Shown: piece after piece, positions 1 to 8,363 of the stretch
Position numbering within the stretch: the first letter of the stretch is position 1
Layout: every line of letters begins with the position of its first letter
Origin: Ancylomarina sp. 16SWW S1-10-2
Lineage (GTDB): Bacteria > Bacteroidota > Bacteroidia > Bacteroidales > Marinifilaceae
Assembly: GCF_009669305.1 (NCBI RefSeq)
Contig: NZ_SADB01000019.1
Coordinates: forward strand, 22,690 to 86,689
Length of the DNA stretch: 64,000 nucleotides
Direction: 5' to 3'
Position numbers and translations under genes: made by a program
The notes under the pieces: model-generated
Told to the model about the DNA's origin: nothing
Database searches by the model: none
What the model saw: the letters and a program-made list of their open reading frames with translations, nothing else

Positions 1-324
1 ATTTTAGAAGAACTACTTATACTTTTAGTTCCTTTTGCACCTCATATAACGGAAGAACTTTGGAAGCTGTGTGGAAATAACACCAGTATCACTGATGCAA
101 ATTTCCCAGTCTTGAATGAATCCTATTTGGTTGAAGACGTTTATTCATATCCGGTGTCATTTAATGGGAAGATGAGATTCATATTAGAACTCCCGTTAAG
201 TCTATCTAAAGATGAAATTGAAAAGATTGTAATGACTAGTGAACAGGCCCAAAAATGGATAGATGGTAAAACCCCTAAAAAGGTGATTATTGTTCCTAAG
301 AAAATCATCAATATAGTAGTCTAA
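1..324 (+). CDS. leuS: Leucyl-tRNA synthetase, C-terminal fragment
   Basis: The window opens inside this gene; frame 1 is open from base 1 to the TAA at 322-324 and gives about 107 residues. The start of the fragment reads LLVPFAPHITEELW, which is the typical end of the anticodon-binding helical domain of class I leucyl-tRNA synthetases. It is followed by a small C-terminal domain with the pattern VSFNGKMRF ... AQKWIDGKTPKKVIIVPKKIINIVV, the usual LeuRS tail. LeuRS charges tRNA-Leu in the cytoplasm. The catalytic and editing domains lie to the left of the window, so completeness cannot be judged. A strong terminator-like hairpin follows at 353-397, which separates it from the YitT genes. Confidence 0.93.
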   Translation: MLEELLILLVPFAPHITEELWKLCGNNTSITDANFPVLNESYLVEDVYSYPVSFNGKMRFILELPLSLSKDEIEKIVMTSEQAQKWIDGKTPKKVIIVPKKIINIVV

Positions 325-352
325 AGAGAAAGCTAATAATTCATATTTAAAT

Positions 353-397
353 AGCTTTAATTTCATTGACTAATCAATGAAATTGAAGCTTTTTTTT
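353..397 (+). terminator. Rho-independent terminator after leuS
   Basis: A long stem pairs AGCTTTAATTTCATTGA with TCAATGAAATTGAAGCT around a CTAA loop and is followed by a run of seven or more T. It sits 30 bases after the leuS stop. Confidence 0.8.
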
Positions 398-447
398 GCT
401 TAAAGGTAAAGTGTCATATTAATATCAAAAAAGTAATAATTAAGAAA

Positions 448-1308
448 ATGAAATTGAATACGACTGAATTGAAATCCTATTTAATCATTGCTCTAGGGTT
501 GGCAATTTATAGTTTTGGCTGGACAGCCTTTTTAATACCATCAAAAATCATTGGTGGTGGTGTTAGTGGTATCGGAACTTTAATCTTTTATAGCTCTGGA
601 GAGACAATTCCTGTAGGGCTATCTTATTTAATTATTAATTGTTTTTTGATAGTAATCGCTTTAAAAATTCTGGGACCTAAGTTTGGAGCTAAAACGATAT
701 ATGCTATTATATTGGGTGCTTTTTTCCTTAGTGTTCAACAAGAATTCTTTACTGAACCTTTGGTTGACGATAAATTTATGTGTGCCATTATTGGCGGTAT
801 ATTAGGAGGTGTTGGAGTTGGTATTACTATTTCTCAGGGAGGTAGTAGTGGAGGTACCGATATTATAGCGATGATTATAAATAAATATCGGAATATCAGT
901 CCAGGGCGTGTTATTTTATATTTCGATGTCTTTATTATTGCATCTTCTTATATCTTTTTTAATGATGTTCCTACCATCGTATATGGTTATGTATTTATGG
1001 GGGTTGCTTCTTATGCTATCGATATGGTTATTAGCGGTAGTAAGCAGTCAGCACAAATGTTTATTATTACCAAGGATTATGAAAAAGTGGCCGATGAGAT
1101 TGGTTTACATGCCAGTAGAGGTATTTCTATTATTGATGCTACGGGTTGGTATTCAAAGGAAAACAAAAAGATATTGATGGTTGTTGTTCGTAAACATGAA
1201 ACGCCTCTTATCTTTAAAATAGTGAAACATTACGATCCTGATGCATTTATTTCCATGGGATCTGTTATGGGGGTTTATGGTTTTGGTTTTGACGAAATTC
1301 GTGCCTAA
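448..1308 (+). CDS. YitT family membrane protein, copy 1
   Basis: 286 residues. The N-terminal two thirds holds five or six hydrophobic segments rich in Gly, with the family-typical stretches FLIPSKIIGGGVSGIGT near residue 30 and SQGGSSGGTDIIAMI near residue 130. The last 85 residues form a soluble DUF2179-type domain ending in DPDAFISMGSVMGVYGFGFD. This is the architecture of the YitT/DUF161 family, whose transport substrate is not established. It is the first of three tandem paralogues (448, 1416, 2345). Copies 1 and 2 are the same length and nearly identical over long stretches; copy 3 is more divergent. Spacing of 107 and 68 bases suggests that each may keep its own signals or that the three form an operon. 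No promoter of the TAnnTTTG type is clear upstream. Confidence 0.9.
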   Translation: MKLNTTELKSYLIIALGLAIYSFGWTAFLIPSKIIGGGVSGIGTLIFYSSGETIPVGLSYLIINCFLIVIALKILGPKFGAKTIYAIILGAFFLSVQQEFFTEPLVDDKFMCAIIGGILGGVGVGITISQGGSSGGTDIIAMIINKYRNISPGRVILYFDVFIIASSYIFFNDVPTIVYGYVFMGVASYAIDMVISGSKQSAQMFIITKDYEKVADEIGLHASRGISIIDATGWYSKENKKILMVVVRKHETPLIFKIVKHYDPDAFISMGSVMGVYGFGFDEIRA

Positions 1309-1415
1309 AAACTCATAGATATTGTAGTCTAAAAATGCTAATATTTTGTGTTTTAAAGCTGTTATTTTTTTTATTTTAAATGTAAAATAATCTTGAAAAA
1401 ATAATACCTTAGAAT

Positions 1416-2276
1416 ATGAAATTGAACACTGCAGAATTGAAATCCTACTTAGTTATAGCTCTGGGATTAGCGATTTATAGTTTTGGTTGGACTGCTTTTT
1501 TAATTCCATCAAAGGTCATTGGTGGAGGGGTTAGTGGTATAGGAACTTTAATCTTTTATGGTTCTGGTGAGACCATTCCTGTTGGATTATCTTATTTGAT
1601 TATTAACTGTTTTTTAATAATAATAGCTTTAAAAATCCTTGGACCTAAATTTGGTGGTAAAACGATTTATGGTATTCTATTGAGTTCTTTTTTCCTTAGT
1701 ATACTGCAAGGTTTCTTTTCTGAACCTTTCGTTGATGATAAATTTATGGCTGCAATTATTGGTGGTATATTAAGTGGTGTTGGAATTGGCATTACGATTT
1801 CACAGGGAGCAAGCACTGGAGGAACTGATACAATAGCCATGATTGTAAATAAATATAAGAATATCAGTCCAGGACGTGTCATGTTTTATATTGATGTCTT
1901 TGTTATTGCATCTTCTTATTTTGTTTTTGGTGATGTAACGAGTATCGTATATGGTTATGTTAGTATGGGGGTTGCTTCTTATGCTATCGATATGGTTATA
2001 AGTGGGAATAAACAATCAGCACAAATGTTTATTGTTACTAAAGATTATGCAAAAGTGGCCGACGAAATTGGCTTACATACCAGTAGAGGAATCTCTGTTT
2101 TCGATGCTCAGGGATGGTATTCAAAGGAAAATAAAAAGATATTAATGGTTGTTGTTCGTAAACATGAAACACCAGTGGTTTTCAGAATAGTGAAACAGCA
2201 TGATCCTGATGCATTTATTTCTATGGGTTCCGTGATGGGGGTTTATGGTTTTGGTTTCGATGAAATTCGTGCCTAA
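1416..2276 (+). CDS. YitT family membrane protein, copy 2
   Basis: 286 residues, collinear with copy 1 without gaps. The same MKLNT start, the same FLIPSKVIGGGVSGIGT loop and the same C-terminal DPDAFISMGSVMGVYGFGFDEIRA are kept. Differences are scattered and conservative, so this looks like a fairly recent duplication in which both copies are still under protein-level selection. Integral inner-membrane protein with a cytoplasmic DUF2179-like C-terminal domain; substrate unknown. Confidence 0.9.
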   Translation: MKLNTAELKSYLVIALGLAIYSFGWTAFLIPSKVIGGGVSGIGTLIFYGSGETIPVGLSYLIINCFLIIIALKILGPKFGGKTIYGILLSSFFLSILQGFFSEPFVDDKFMAAIIGGILSGVGIGITISQGASTGGTDTIAMIVNKYKNISPGRVMFYIDVFVIASSYFVFGDVTSIVYGYVSMGVASYAIDMVISGNKQSAQMFIVTKDYAKVADEIGLHTSRGISVFDAQGWYSKENKKILMVVVRKHETPVVFRIVKQHDPDAFISMGSVMGVYGFGFDEIRA

Positions 2277-2344
2277 GAAAATTCTTACTAACTTTGAGCC
2301 CGTAAATAAGCCCAGGTTTGGGAGAAAAATTTTAAAATCATATA

Positions 2345-3205
2345 ATGGTAAGTAATGTGAATTTTACCGAGCAATTCAAGTCTTATTTTATTATTGCTTT
2401 AGGACTTTTTATTGGTTCGGTTGGCTGGACAGGTTTCTTAATTCCATCTGAAATTGTTGGAGGTGGGGTTACAGGTATAGCAACTATTATTTATTTTATA
2501 ACAGGATTTAAAGTAGGTTACTCTGTATTTATTATAAATGGATTACTACTTGTAATGGCTATGAGGGTCTTAGGTTTTGGATTTGGTGTTAAAACTATTT
2601 TTGCAACTTTTGTCCTTTCTTTTTTCTTGTGGTTTCTGCAGTCTGTAATTACTGAACCTTTGGTAAGTGATAGATTCATGTGTGCTATAATTGGGGGTAT
2701 AATGGCTGGTGCTAGTGCTGGTATTATATTGTCTCAAGGTGGTAGTACAGGTGGTACCGATATCATTGCCATGATAATTAATAAATATCGAAATTATAGT
2801 CCTGGTCAATTACTTTTAACTCTGGATTTACTTATTATATCATCTTCATATTTTCTTTCAAATTCTATCGAGCAAGTTGTTTATGGTTTTGTAGCCATGG
2901 GTGTGAGTGCTTATTGTGTCGATATGGTGATTGAGGGAAGTAAACAATCTGTTCAGATTTTTATTTTTACCAAGAAGTATGATGAGATGAGAGAAGAGAT
3001 TATTTATGATCTAAGTCAAGGAATGACCGAGCTTCAAGCCAAAGGGGGTTATTCTCAAGAGGATGTAAAGGTATTTGTACTTTTAGCAAAGAAAAAAGAT
3101 GCTCAAGCGATTCTTAAAATGGTGAAAATTGTAGATCCAGATGCTTTTATTTCAATGGGATCAGTAATGGGAGTCTACGGACAAGGGTTCGATAAAATAA
3201 AATAA
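2345..3205 (+). CDS. YitT family membrane protein, copy 3 (divergent)
   Basis: 286 residues with the same topology as its two upstream neighbours but clearly older divergence: the N-terminus is MVSNVNFTEQFKSY, the loop is FLIPSEIVGGGVTGIAT, and the soluble domain has TKKYDEMREEII in place of the TKDYEKVADEIG of copy 1. It keeps SQGGSTGGTDIIAMI and the terminal DPDAFISMGSVMGVYGQGF. It is probably cotranscribed with copy 2 (68-base gap). Function is known only at family level. Confidence 0.9.
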   Translation: MVSNVNFTEQFKSYFIIALGLFIGSVGWTGFLIPSEIVGGGVTGIATIIYFITGFKVGYSVFIINGLLLVMAMRVLGFGFGVKTIFATFVLSFFLWFLQSVITEPLVSDRFMCAIIGGIMAGASAGIILSQGGSTGGTDIIAMIINKYRNYSPGQLLLTLDLLIISSSYFLSNSIEQVVYGFVAMGVSAYCVDMVIEGSKQSVQIFIFTKKYDEMREEIIYDLSQGMTELQAKGGYSQEDVKVFVLLAKKKDAQAILKMVKIVDPDAFISMGSVMGVYGQGFDKIK

Positions 3206-3257
3206 AATATTGTTGATTATTTCTTAAGAAGCAAATTAGAAAGTTTAATAATGTTAA

Positions 3258-3295
3258 AAATTGCCGGGTGTAGATCATTCTATACCCGGCAATTT
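3258..3295 (+). terminator. Stem-loop after the YitT cluster
   Basis: TTGCCGGGTGTAG pairs with CTATACCCGGCAA around ATCATT, with one G-T wobble. The T tract is short (ATTTG), so it may be a weak terminator or a processing hairpin. Confidence 0.55.
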
Positions 3296-3422
3296 GTATC
3301 CACATATATAATACGTTAACTTCGGCAACGAAGTCAGCTAGAAGAAAACAAGTGTAAATTGTATGGGTTGATTTTTTGTAGATATCCAACCAAATTTTAA
3401 TTTTTGAAGCTTAAATTGTTTT

Positions 3423-4730
3423 ATGAAGCGTTTTCTAAAAGTTCAATACCTAATTTTTCCAATTCTGATTTTTGTTGTTTTATATTTTTTTAATAATAGA
3501 ACAAGTTTAGACTTGACCGAAACTGATAAGGCTAAACCAGTATTAATTGATTCAGTTCAGAATCAGGAGGTCAATTACAAGTATGGGTTTTCTATAGATG
3601 ATTTTCAGCTTGAAGAATTTAAGATAAAACGCAACCAAACACTTTCTGTTATATTGAGTAAACAGGGAGTCTCTTCGAAGCTTATTTATGATATTTCTCA
3701 AAAAGCAAAAAAAGTTTTTAATGTTAGAAAGATAAAATCAGGAAGAAAATATGCTATGCTTTATACTAAGGATAGTTTAAAAACTGCTGAATATTTTATT
3801 TACGAGAATACACCAAAAGAATATATTGTATTTGATTTGACTGATACAATTCAAGTTTACAAAGGGCAGAAGGAAATTACAAAAGTTCGCAAACAGATTA
3901 GTGGAACAATTACATCTTCATTGTGGAATGCTATGCTAGAGTCTAATGCAGATCCACTCCTTTCGATGGAATTATCTGATATTTATGCATGGACAATCGA
4001 TTTTTTTGGCATTGGAAAAGGAGATGAATTTCATGTTATATACGACGAAGAAATGATTGAAGGAGAATCTATTCATCAGATTAAAGTTATAGCTGCAAAC
4101 TTTGTTCATCGTAAATCAAATAATTATGCATTTGCTTACACTGATGGGGAAAAGGAGGGTTATTTTGATGAAGATGGAAATAGCTTACAAAAAGCATTTT
4201 TGAAGGCTCCTTTACACTATTCCCGTATAAGCTCTAGGTTTTCAAATAGACGTTTCCATCCTGTTCTTAAACGTTATCGTGCTCATCATGGTATCGATTA
4301 TGCTGCACCAACAGGTACTCCAGTTATGACTATTGGTGATGGTGTTGTGGTAAAAAAAGGATATCAAAAAAGAGGTGGAGGGCGTTATCTTAAAATCAAG
4401 CATAATTCGGTTTATACGACAACCTATATGCATTTTTCTCGATTTGGAAAACATGTGGGTGTTGGTTCTAGGGTAAAACAAGGACAAGTGATTGGTTATG
4501 TTGGAGCAAGTGGTTTGGCTACAGGACCTCATTTAGATTTTAGAGTACATAAAAACGGGGTCGCAATTAATCCTCTTAAAATGAAATCGCCTCCAGTTGC
4601 ACCAGTTTCAGAGCAAAATATTGCAGATTACAATAAAGTAAAAGATCATTTATTGATGGAGCTAGATGGTGGTGTTAAAAAAGTTCAAGATGAATTGGTT
4701 TTTGATTCAACCTTCCAGAGGTTAGAATAA
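3423..4730 (+). CDS. M23 (LytM-type) peptidoglycan peptidase, membrane-anchored
   Basis: 435 residues. One N-terminal transmembrane segment (about residues 6-22, FPILIFVVLYFFNN) anchors it with the rest in the periplasm. A central region (about 60-250) resembles the LysM/OapA-like part of MepM-type enzymes. The LytM domain lies at roughly 270-395. Zinc-site motif 1 is intact (HHGIDYAAPTGTPV, H-x3-D) and the catalytic His is present in YMHFSRFG. The last motif reads GPHLDFRV, so the second His of the usual H-x-H is Asp. That position is normally a zinc ligand; Asp could still bind zinc, and I recall this variant from other Bacteroidota, so I do not call the enzyme dead. Likely role: cross-link cleavage during wall growth. 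It stands alone between two hairpins. Confidence 0.87.
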   Translation: MKRFLKVQYLIFPILIFVVLYFFNNRTSLDLTETDKAKPVLIDSVQNQEVNYKYGFSIDDFQLEEFKIKRNQTLSVILSKQGVSSKLIYDISQKAKKVFNVRKIKSGRKYAMLYTKDSLKTAEYFIYENTPKEYIVFDLTDTIQVYKGQKEITKVRKQISGTITSSLWNAMLESNADPLLSMELSDIYAWTIDFFGIGKGDEFHVIYDEEMIEGESIHQIKVIAANFVHRKSNNYAFAYTDGEKEGYFDEDGNSLQKAFLKAPLHYSRISSRFSNRRFHPVLKRYRAHHGIDYAAPTGTPVMTIGDGVVVKKGYQKRGGGRYLKIKHNSVYTTTYMHFSRFGKHVGVGSRVKQGQVIGYVGASGLATGPHLDFRVHKNGVAINPLKMKSPPVAPVSEQNIADYNKVKDHLLMELDGGVKKVQDELVFDSTFQRLE

Positions 4731-4756
4731 TCTTATATATAATAGGTGTAATAGAT

Positions 4757-4795
4757 AAAATGGGAGCAAGTTTAAAACTTGCTCCCATTTTTGAT
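4757..4795. terminator. Bidirectional terminator between the M23 gene and purN
   Basis: AAAATGGGAGCAAG and CTTGCTCCCATTTT form a near-perfect stem with A and T runs on both sides. It serves the rightward peptidase gene and the leftward purN. Confidence 0.9.
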
Positions 4796-4813
4796 ATATA
4801 ACAATGAGCTTTT

Positions 4814-5383
4814 TTAAAGCTGATTTAAATAACTTGCAATAGCACGAGGAAAATATTCGTATTCTAATTTGTGGATTTCATTAGCAAGATCTTCGGCTGT
4901 GTCATTTTTATTTATCTGACATTTAGTTTGAAGAATTGTTTTTCCATCATCGTATTTTTCATTCACAAGGTGAATTGTAATACCACTTTCTTTTTCCTTA
5001 TTGTTGATAACTGCATTGTGAACATTCATACCATACATACCTTTCCCACCATAATTTGGAAGAAGAGCAGGATGAATATTAACTATTCGATTAGGGAAAG
5101 CTTGAATAAGAGAATGAGGTGCTAGCCATAAAAAGCCTGCTAATACAACAAGGTCAATCTGCATTTCTACTAATAGATCAACTATAGTATCGGTTTCGTA
5201 AAAATCTTTACGAGTGAATGATTGACTTGGAATATTTAATTTTTTTGCTCTTTCGAGAACGAAGGCATCTTTTTTATTACTGAGAATAATAGAAATTTCA
5301 ACATCAGAATTTGATTCGAAATAGTTTACAATGTTTTCAGCATTACTTCCTGATCCAGAAGCTAAAATGGCTATTTTTTTCAT
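4814..5383 (-). CDS. purN: Phosphoribosylglycinamide formyltransferase
   Basis: 189 residues, the usual PurN length. It transfers formyl from 10-formyl-tetrahydrofolate to GAR in purine synthesis. The N-terminal ILASGSGSNAENI (residues 6-18) is the phosphate-binding loop. N102, H104 in VNIHPALLPNYGGKG and D145/D146 in NEKYDDGKTI match the catalytic Asn-His-Asp of the family. It is monocistronic and divergent from acpP. A -7-like box, TAACTTTG on the minus strand, lies at 5410-5417, 27 bases before the ATG. Confidence 0.95.
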   Translation of the reverse strand: MKKIAILASGSGSNAENIVNYFESNSDVEISIILSNKKDAFVLERAKKLNIPSQSFTRKDFYETDTIVDLLVEMQIDLVVLAGFLWLAPHSLIQAFPNRIVNIHPALLPNYGGKGMYGMNVHNAVINNKEKESGITIHLVNEKYDDGKTILQTKCQINKNDTAEDLANEIHKLEYEYFPRAIASYLNQL

Positions 5384-5771
5384 ACTTGTTGTTTCGTATT
5401 TATTGTCGGCAAAGTTAATTAATAAATAAATTTATATTCTTCTGTTTTTCTTCATTTTTAATAAATATCCTGCTTTTTCAGTATATTTATGTGTTTTATC
5501 TATTATTCAGATGTCTAGATGTTTAGCTTTACTAACAAGAAATTTGGATAGCATATTACATGTTTCTTTCTACATCCTTATCATTCAGATTATCAAGTAG
5601 AAAGGCTGGATAGGGGTTAATTTAATGGTAAATCCTTTCACATGAGAAATAAAAAGGATTACCTTTGCGTCCAGCTATGTGGAAATAAGTTTGATTTTTA
5701 TCGTAACTTTATTTCTCTGCAGAGTTAGAAATTTATTAGTTTTTTAAATATTAATCTAAAATTTTAAAGTT
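5384..5771. promoter_or_regulatory. Divergent purN/acpP control region
   Basis: 388 bases without a gene. For acpP there is TTTC (5636-5639), a 20-base spacer and TACCTTTG (5660-5667), matching the Bacteroidota promoter TTTG-N19/20-TAnnTTTG with one mismatch. The acpP leader would be about 100 nt. For purN a minus-strand TAACTTTG is at 5410-5417 without a clear -33 box. I see nothing else in the middle. Confidence 0.6.
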
Positions 5772-6008
5772 ATGTCTGATATTGCATCTAGAGTAAAAGC
5801 AATCATTGTTGACAAATTAGGTGTTGATGAAACTGAAGTTGCTATCGAAGCTAGCTTCACTAATGACCTAGGAGCTGATTCATTGGATACAGTTGAGTTA
5901 ATCATGGAATTCGAAAAGGAATTTAATATTGCTATTCCAGACGATCAAGCAGAAAATATCGGAACTGTTGGTGCCGCTATTTCTTATATCGAAGAAAACG
6001 CTAAGTAA
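5772..6008 (+). CDS. acpP: Acyl carrier protein
   Basis: 78 residues, acidic, standard ACP length. Ser37 in [10 protein letters not shown] is the site that carries 4'-phosphopantetheine. The four-helix ACP pattern is complete and ends in [11 protein letters not shown]. It carries growing acyl chains for fatty-acid synthesis. It is directly followed (23 bases) by fabF and then rnc, the common acpP-fabF-rnc arrangement. Confidence 0.97.
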   Translation: MSDIASRVKAIIVDKLGVDETEVAIEASFTNDLGADSLDTVELIMEFEKEFNIAIPDDQAENIGTVGAAISYIEENAK

Positions 6009-6031
6009 TTAATTAACCCAGAACTTTTTTT

Positions 6032-7285
6032 ATGGAACTTAAAAGAGTAGTAGTAACTGGTCTTGGAACCATTAACCCAATTGGTAACAGTGTTGCTGAA
6101 TATTGGGAAAGTTTGAAGAATGGAGTAAGTGGAGCTGACATGATTCGTCAGTTCGATGCTTCAAAATTCAAAACTAGGTTTGCTTGCGAGGTTAAAAATT
6201 ATGATCCTACGGCTTATTTCAACCGCAAAGAAGTTCGTAAACTTGATCTTTATGCACAGTATGCTTTAGTTGCTGCTAAAGAGGCTGTTGAAGATGCAGG
6301 TTTTGATTTAGAAGCGGAAGATTTAACAAGAGCCGGAGTAATTTGGGGTTCTGGAATTGGTGGTATTAAGAGTTTTTTAGATGAAGCTATAGGATATGCA
6401 AACGGGGATGGAACTCCTCGTTTCTCTCCTTTCTTTATTCCAAAGATGATTTCTAATATTGCTTCTGGTCATATCTCAATGAAATATGGCTTCCAAGGAC
6501 CTAACTATAGTACTGTTTCTGCATGTGCTTCATCAACTCACGCTATGATTGATGCAATGAACTATATCCGTTTGGGTAAAGCTGATGTCTTTATATCAGG
6601 TGGTTCAGAAGCTGCAATTAATGAAGCGGGACTAGGTGGTTTTAGTTCAATGCAGGCAATTTCAACTAATAATGAAGAATGCAAATCTGCATCTCGACCA
6701 TTTTGTAAAACCCGTGATGGTTTTGTAATGGGAGAAGGAGCTGGTGCTCTTGTTCTTGAAGAATATGAACACGCTAAAGCTCGTGGTGCTAAGATTTATG
6801 CTGAAATTGTTGGTGGCGGAATGTCTGGTGATGCTTATCACTTGACTGCTACACATCCTGAAGGACGTGGTGCTATTAGTGCAATTAAAATGGCATTGCA
6901 AGATGCTAATATGCAACCTGAAGATCTTGACTATGTCAATGTTCATGGAACATCTACTCCAGTAGGAGATATTCCTGAATTGAGAGCCGTTCAAGCTGTA
7001 TTAGGTGAGCATGCATACAAAGTGAACATTAGTTCTACAAAATCAATGACAGGTCACCTTTTGGGAGCTGCTGGTGCTATTGAAGCTATTGCTAGTATTC
7101 TAGCAATTAATAATTCTCTTGTACCACCAACTATCAATCACAGGGAACAAGATCCTGAAATTGATCCAAAATTAAACTTGACTCTACACACTGCTCAAGA
7201 GCGCCCTGTCAGAGCTGCTTTAAGCAATACGTTTGGTTTTGGTGGACACAATGCTTCAGTGATTTTCAAATCTTTTACTGAATAA
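6032..7285 (+). CDS. fabF: 3-oxoacyl-ACP synthase II
   Basis: 417 residues, full length. Condenses malonyl-ACP with acyl-ACP in chain elongation. The Cys-His-His triad is visible: C165 in TVSACASSTHAM, H305 in NVHGTSTPVGD and H342 in SMTGHLLGAAGA. The C-terminal NTFGFGGHNASVIF is also typical. Second gene of acpP-fabF-rnc; only three bases separate its stop from the next start, so translation is probably coupled. Confidence 0.97.
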   Translation: MELKRVVVTGLGTINPIGNSVAEYWESLKNGVSGADMIRQFDASKFKTRFACEVKNYDPTAYFNRKEVRKLDLYAQYALVAAKEAVEDAGFDLEAEDLTRAGVIWGSGIGGIKSFLDEAIGYANGDGTPRFSPFFIPKMISNIASGHISMKYGFQGPNYSTVSACASSTHAMIDAMNYIRLGKADVFISGGSEAAINEAGLGGFSSMQAISTNNEECKSASRPFCKTRDGFVMGEGAGALVLEEYEHAKARGAKIYAEIVGGGMSGDAYHLTATHPEGRGAISAIKMALQDANMQPEDLDYVNVHGTSTPVGDIPELRAVQAVLGEHAYKVNISSTKSMTGHLLGAAGAIEAIASILAINNSLVPPTINHREQDPEIDPKLNLTLHTAQERPVRAALSNTFGFGGHNASVIFKSFTE

Positions 7286-7288
7286 TTT

Positions 7289-8035
7289 GTGATTAAATCT
7301 ATTATTCGATCCATAAAACTTCGATTCTTTCCTAAGAGGGAGTTTTATGGATTGTTTTTTGATCTATTAGGCTTTAGTCCTAATAAAATTGAATTGTACG
7401 AACTAGCGTTTTTACATAAATCAGCATCTATTCCCAGTGAGGATGGACTTCCTATGAATAATGAGCGATTAGAGTTCTTAGGAGATGCCATTTTAGGATC
7501 GATTACTGCTGATATTCTATACAAATACTTTCCCAATAAGAATGAGGGTTTTCTTACTCAAATTCGTTCGAAAATTGTAAGTCGCGAATCTTTAAATAAA
7601 TTGGCTATTACAATTGGGTTGGATAAACAAGTTATGTCGAATGTTAACCTGAATAACAACAAGCATATTTATGGTGATGCATTTGAAGCTCTAATAGGAG
7701 CTATATTTCTTGATCAGGGATATATTGTTACTAAAACTTTTGTCGAGGATAAGATCTTTCGTAATCACATCAATATTGAAGAAGTGGTTTCTGTTGAAAC
7801 AAACTTTAAGAGTAAGCTCATAGAGTGGTCTCAAAAAAATAAGAAAGATGTCGTTTTTGATACTCGAGAAAATGGATTAGATAAGGTGATGAAATTACCG
7901 GTATTTATTTCTGAAGTTGAGATTGAGAAAAATTTGATGGGAAAAGGTATTGGTGCATCTAAAAAGGAAGCTCAGCAGATGGCTGCAAAAGAAGCTTTAC
8001 AGCATCTTGACGAACCTTTGGTAGCTACAGCCTAG
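7289..8035 (+). CDS. rnc: Ribonuclease III
   Basis: 248 residues. Cleaves double-stranded RNA, including rRNA precursors. The signature NERLEFLGDAILG (residues 58-70) and GDAFEALIGAIFLDQG (129-144) provide the acidic metal-binding residues E63, D66, D130 and E133. A double-stranded RNA-binding domain follows at about 170-240, with GIGASKKEAQQMAAKEAL at its end. The chosen start is GTG at 7289, three bases after the fabF stop; there is no better ATG nearby. A very strong terminator follows at 8065. Confidence 0.96.
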   Translation: MIKSIIRSIKLRFFPKREFYGLFFDLLGFSPNKIELYELAFLHKSASIPSEDGLPMNNERLEFLGDAILGSITADILYKYFPNKNEGFLTQIRSKIVSRESLNKLAITIGLDKQVMSNVNLNNNKHIYGDAFEALIGAIFLDQGYIVTKTFVEDKIFRNHINIEEVVSVETNFKSKLIEWSQKNKKDVVFDTRENGLDKVMKLPVFISEVEIEKNLMGKGIGASKKEAQQMAAKEALQHLDEPLVATA

Positions 8036-8064
8036 TTGTAGTTAATTGTATTCTGCTCGCAGAG

Positions 8065-8101
8065 CAAAAGAGGATGATAGTTAGCTATCATCCTCTTTTG
8101 G
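8065..8101 (+). terminator. Terminator of the acpP-fabF-rnc operon
   Basis: CAAAAGAGGATGATAG and CTATCATCCTCTTTTG form a perfect 16-bp stem around TTAG. The downstream T run is short (GGGTTTT). Confidence 0.85.
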
Positions 8102-8299
8102 GTTTTATGAATCAGAAAATTTGTTTTTGCTTAGATATTTTATTCTTAATCTGTTTGTTTCCCATCTTTTGGGGAGAACTCTATTTTATATTGATCTGAT
8201 TCGAATTCATTTTGATAGTTACGTCTTTCAAAATGATGACTCAATTTTTGAGCAAGACACTTAAGCTTTTATTAAAAGGGTATGAAAACTTTAATTCTT

Positions 8300-8334
8300 G
8301 GCAAAGAAAAACCCTTCAAGAAATTGAAGGGTTT
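8300..8334 (-). terminator. Terminator of lepA
   Basis: AAACCCTTCAA and TTGAAGGGTTT form a perfect 11-bp stem with a 4-base loop. Read on the minus strand it is followed by TTTCTTTG. The remaining 200 bases between this and the rnc terminator show nothing I can assign. Confidence 0.8.
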
Positions 8335-8363
8335 AAATTATATTTTAATAAAATGAAGCTGAA

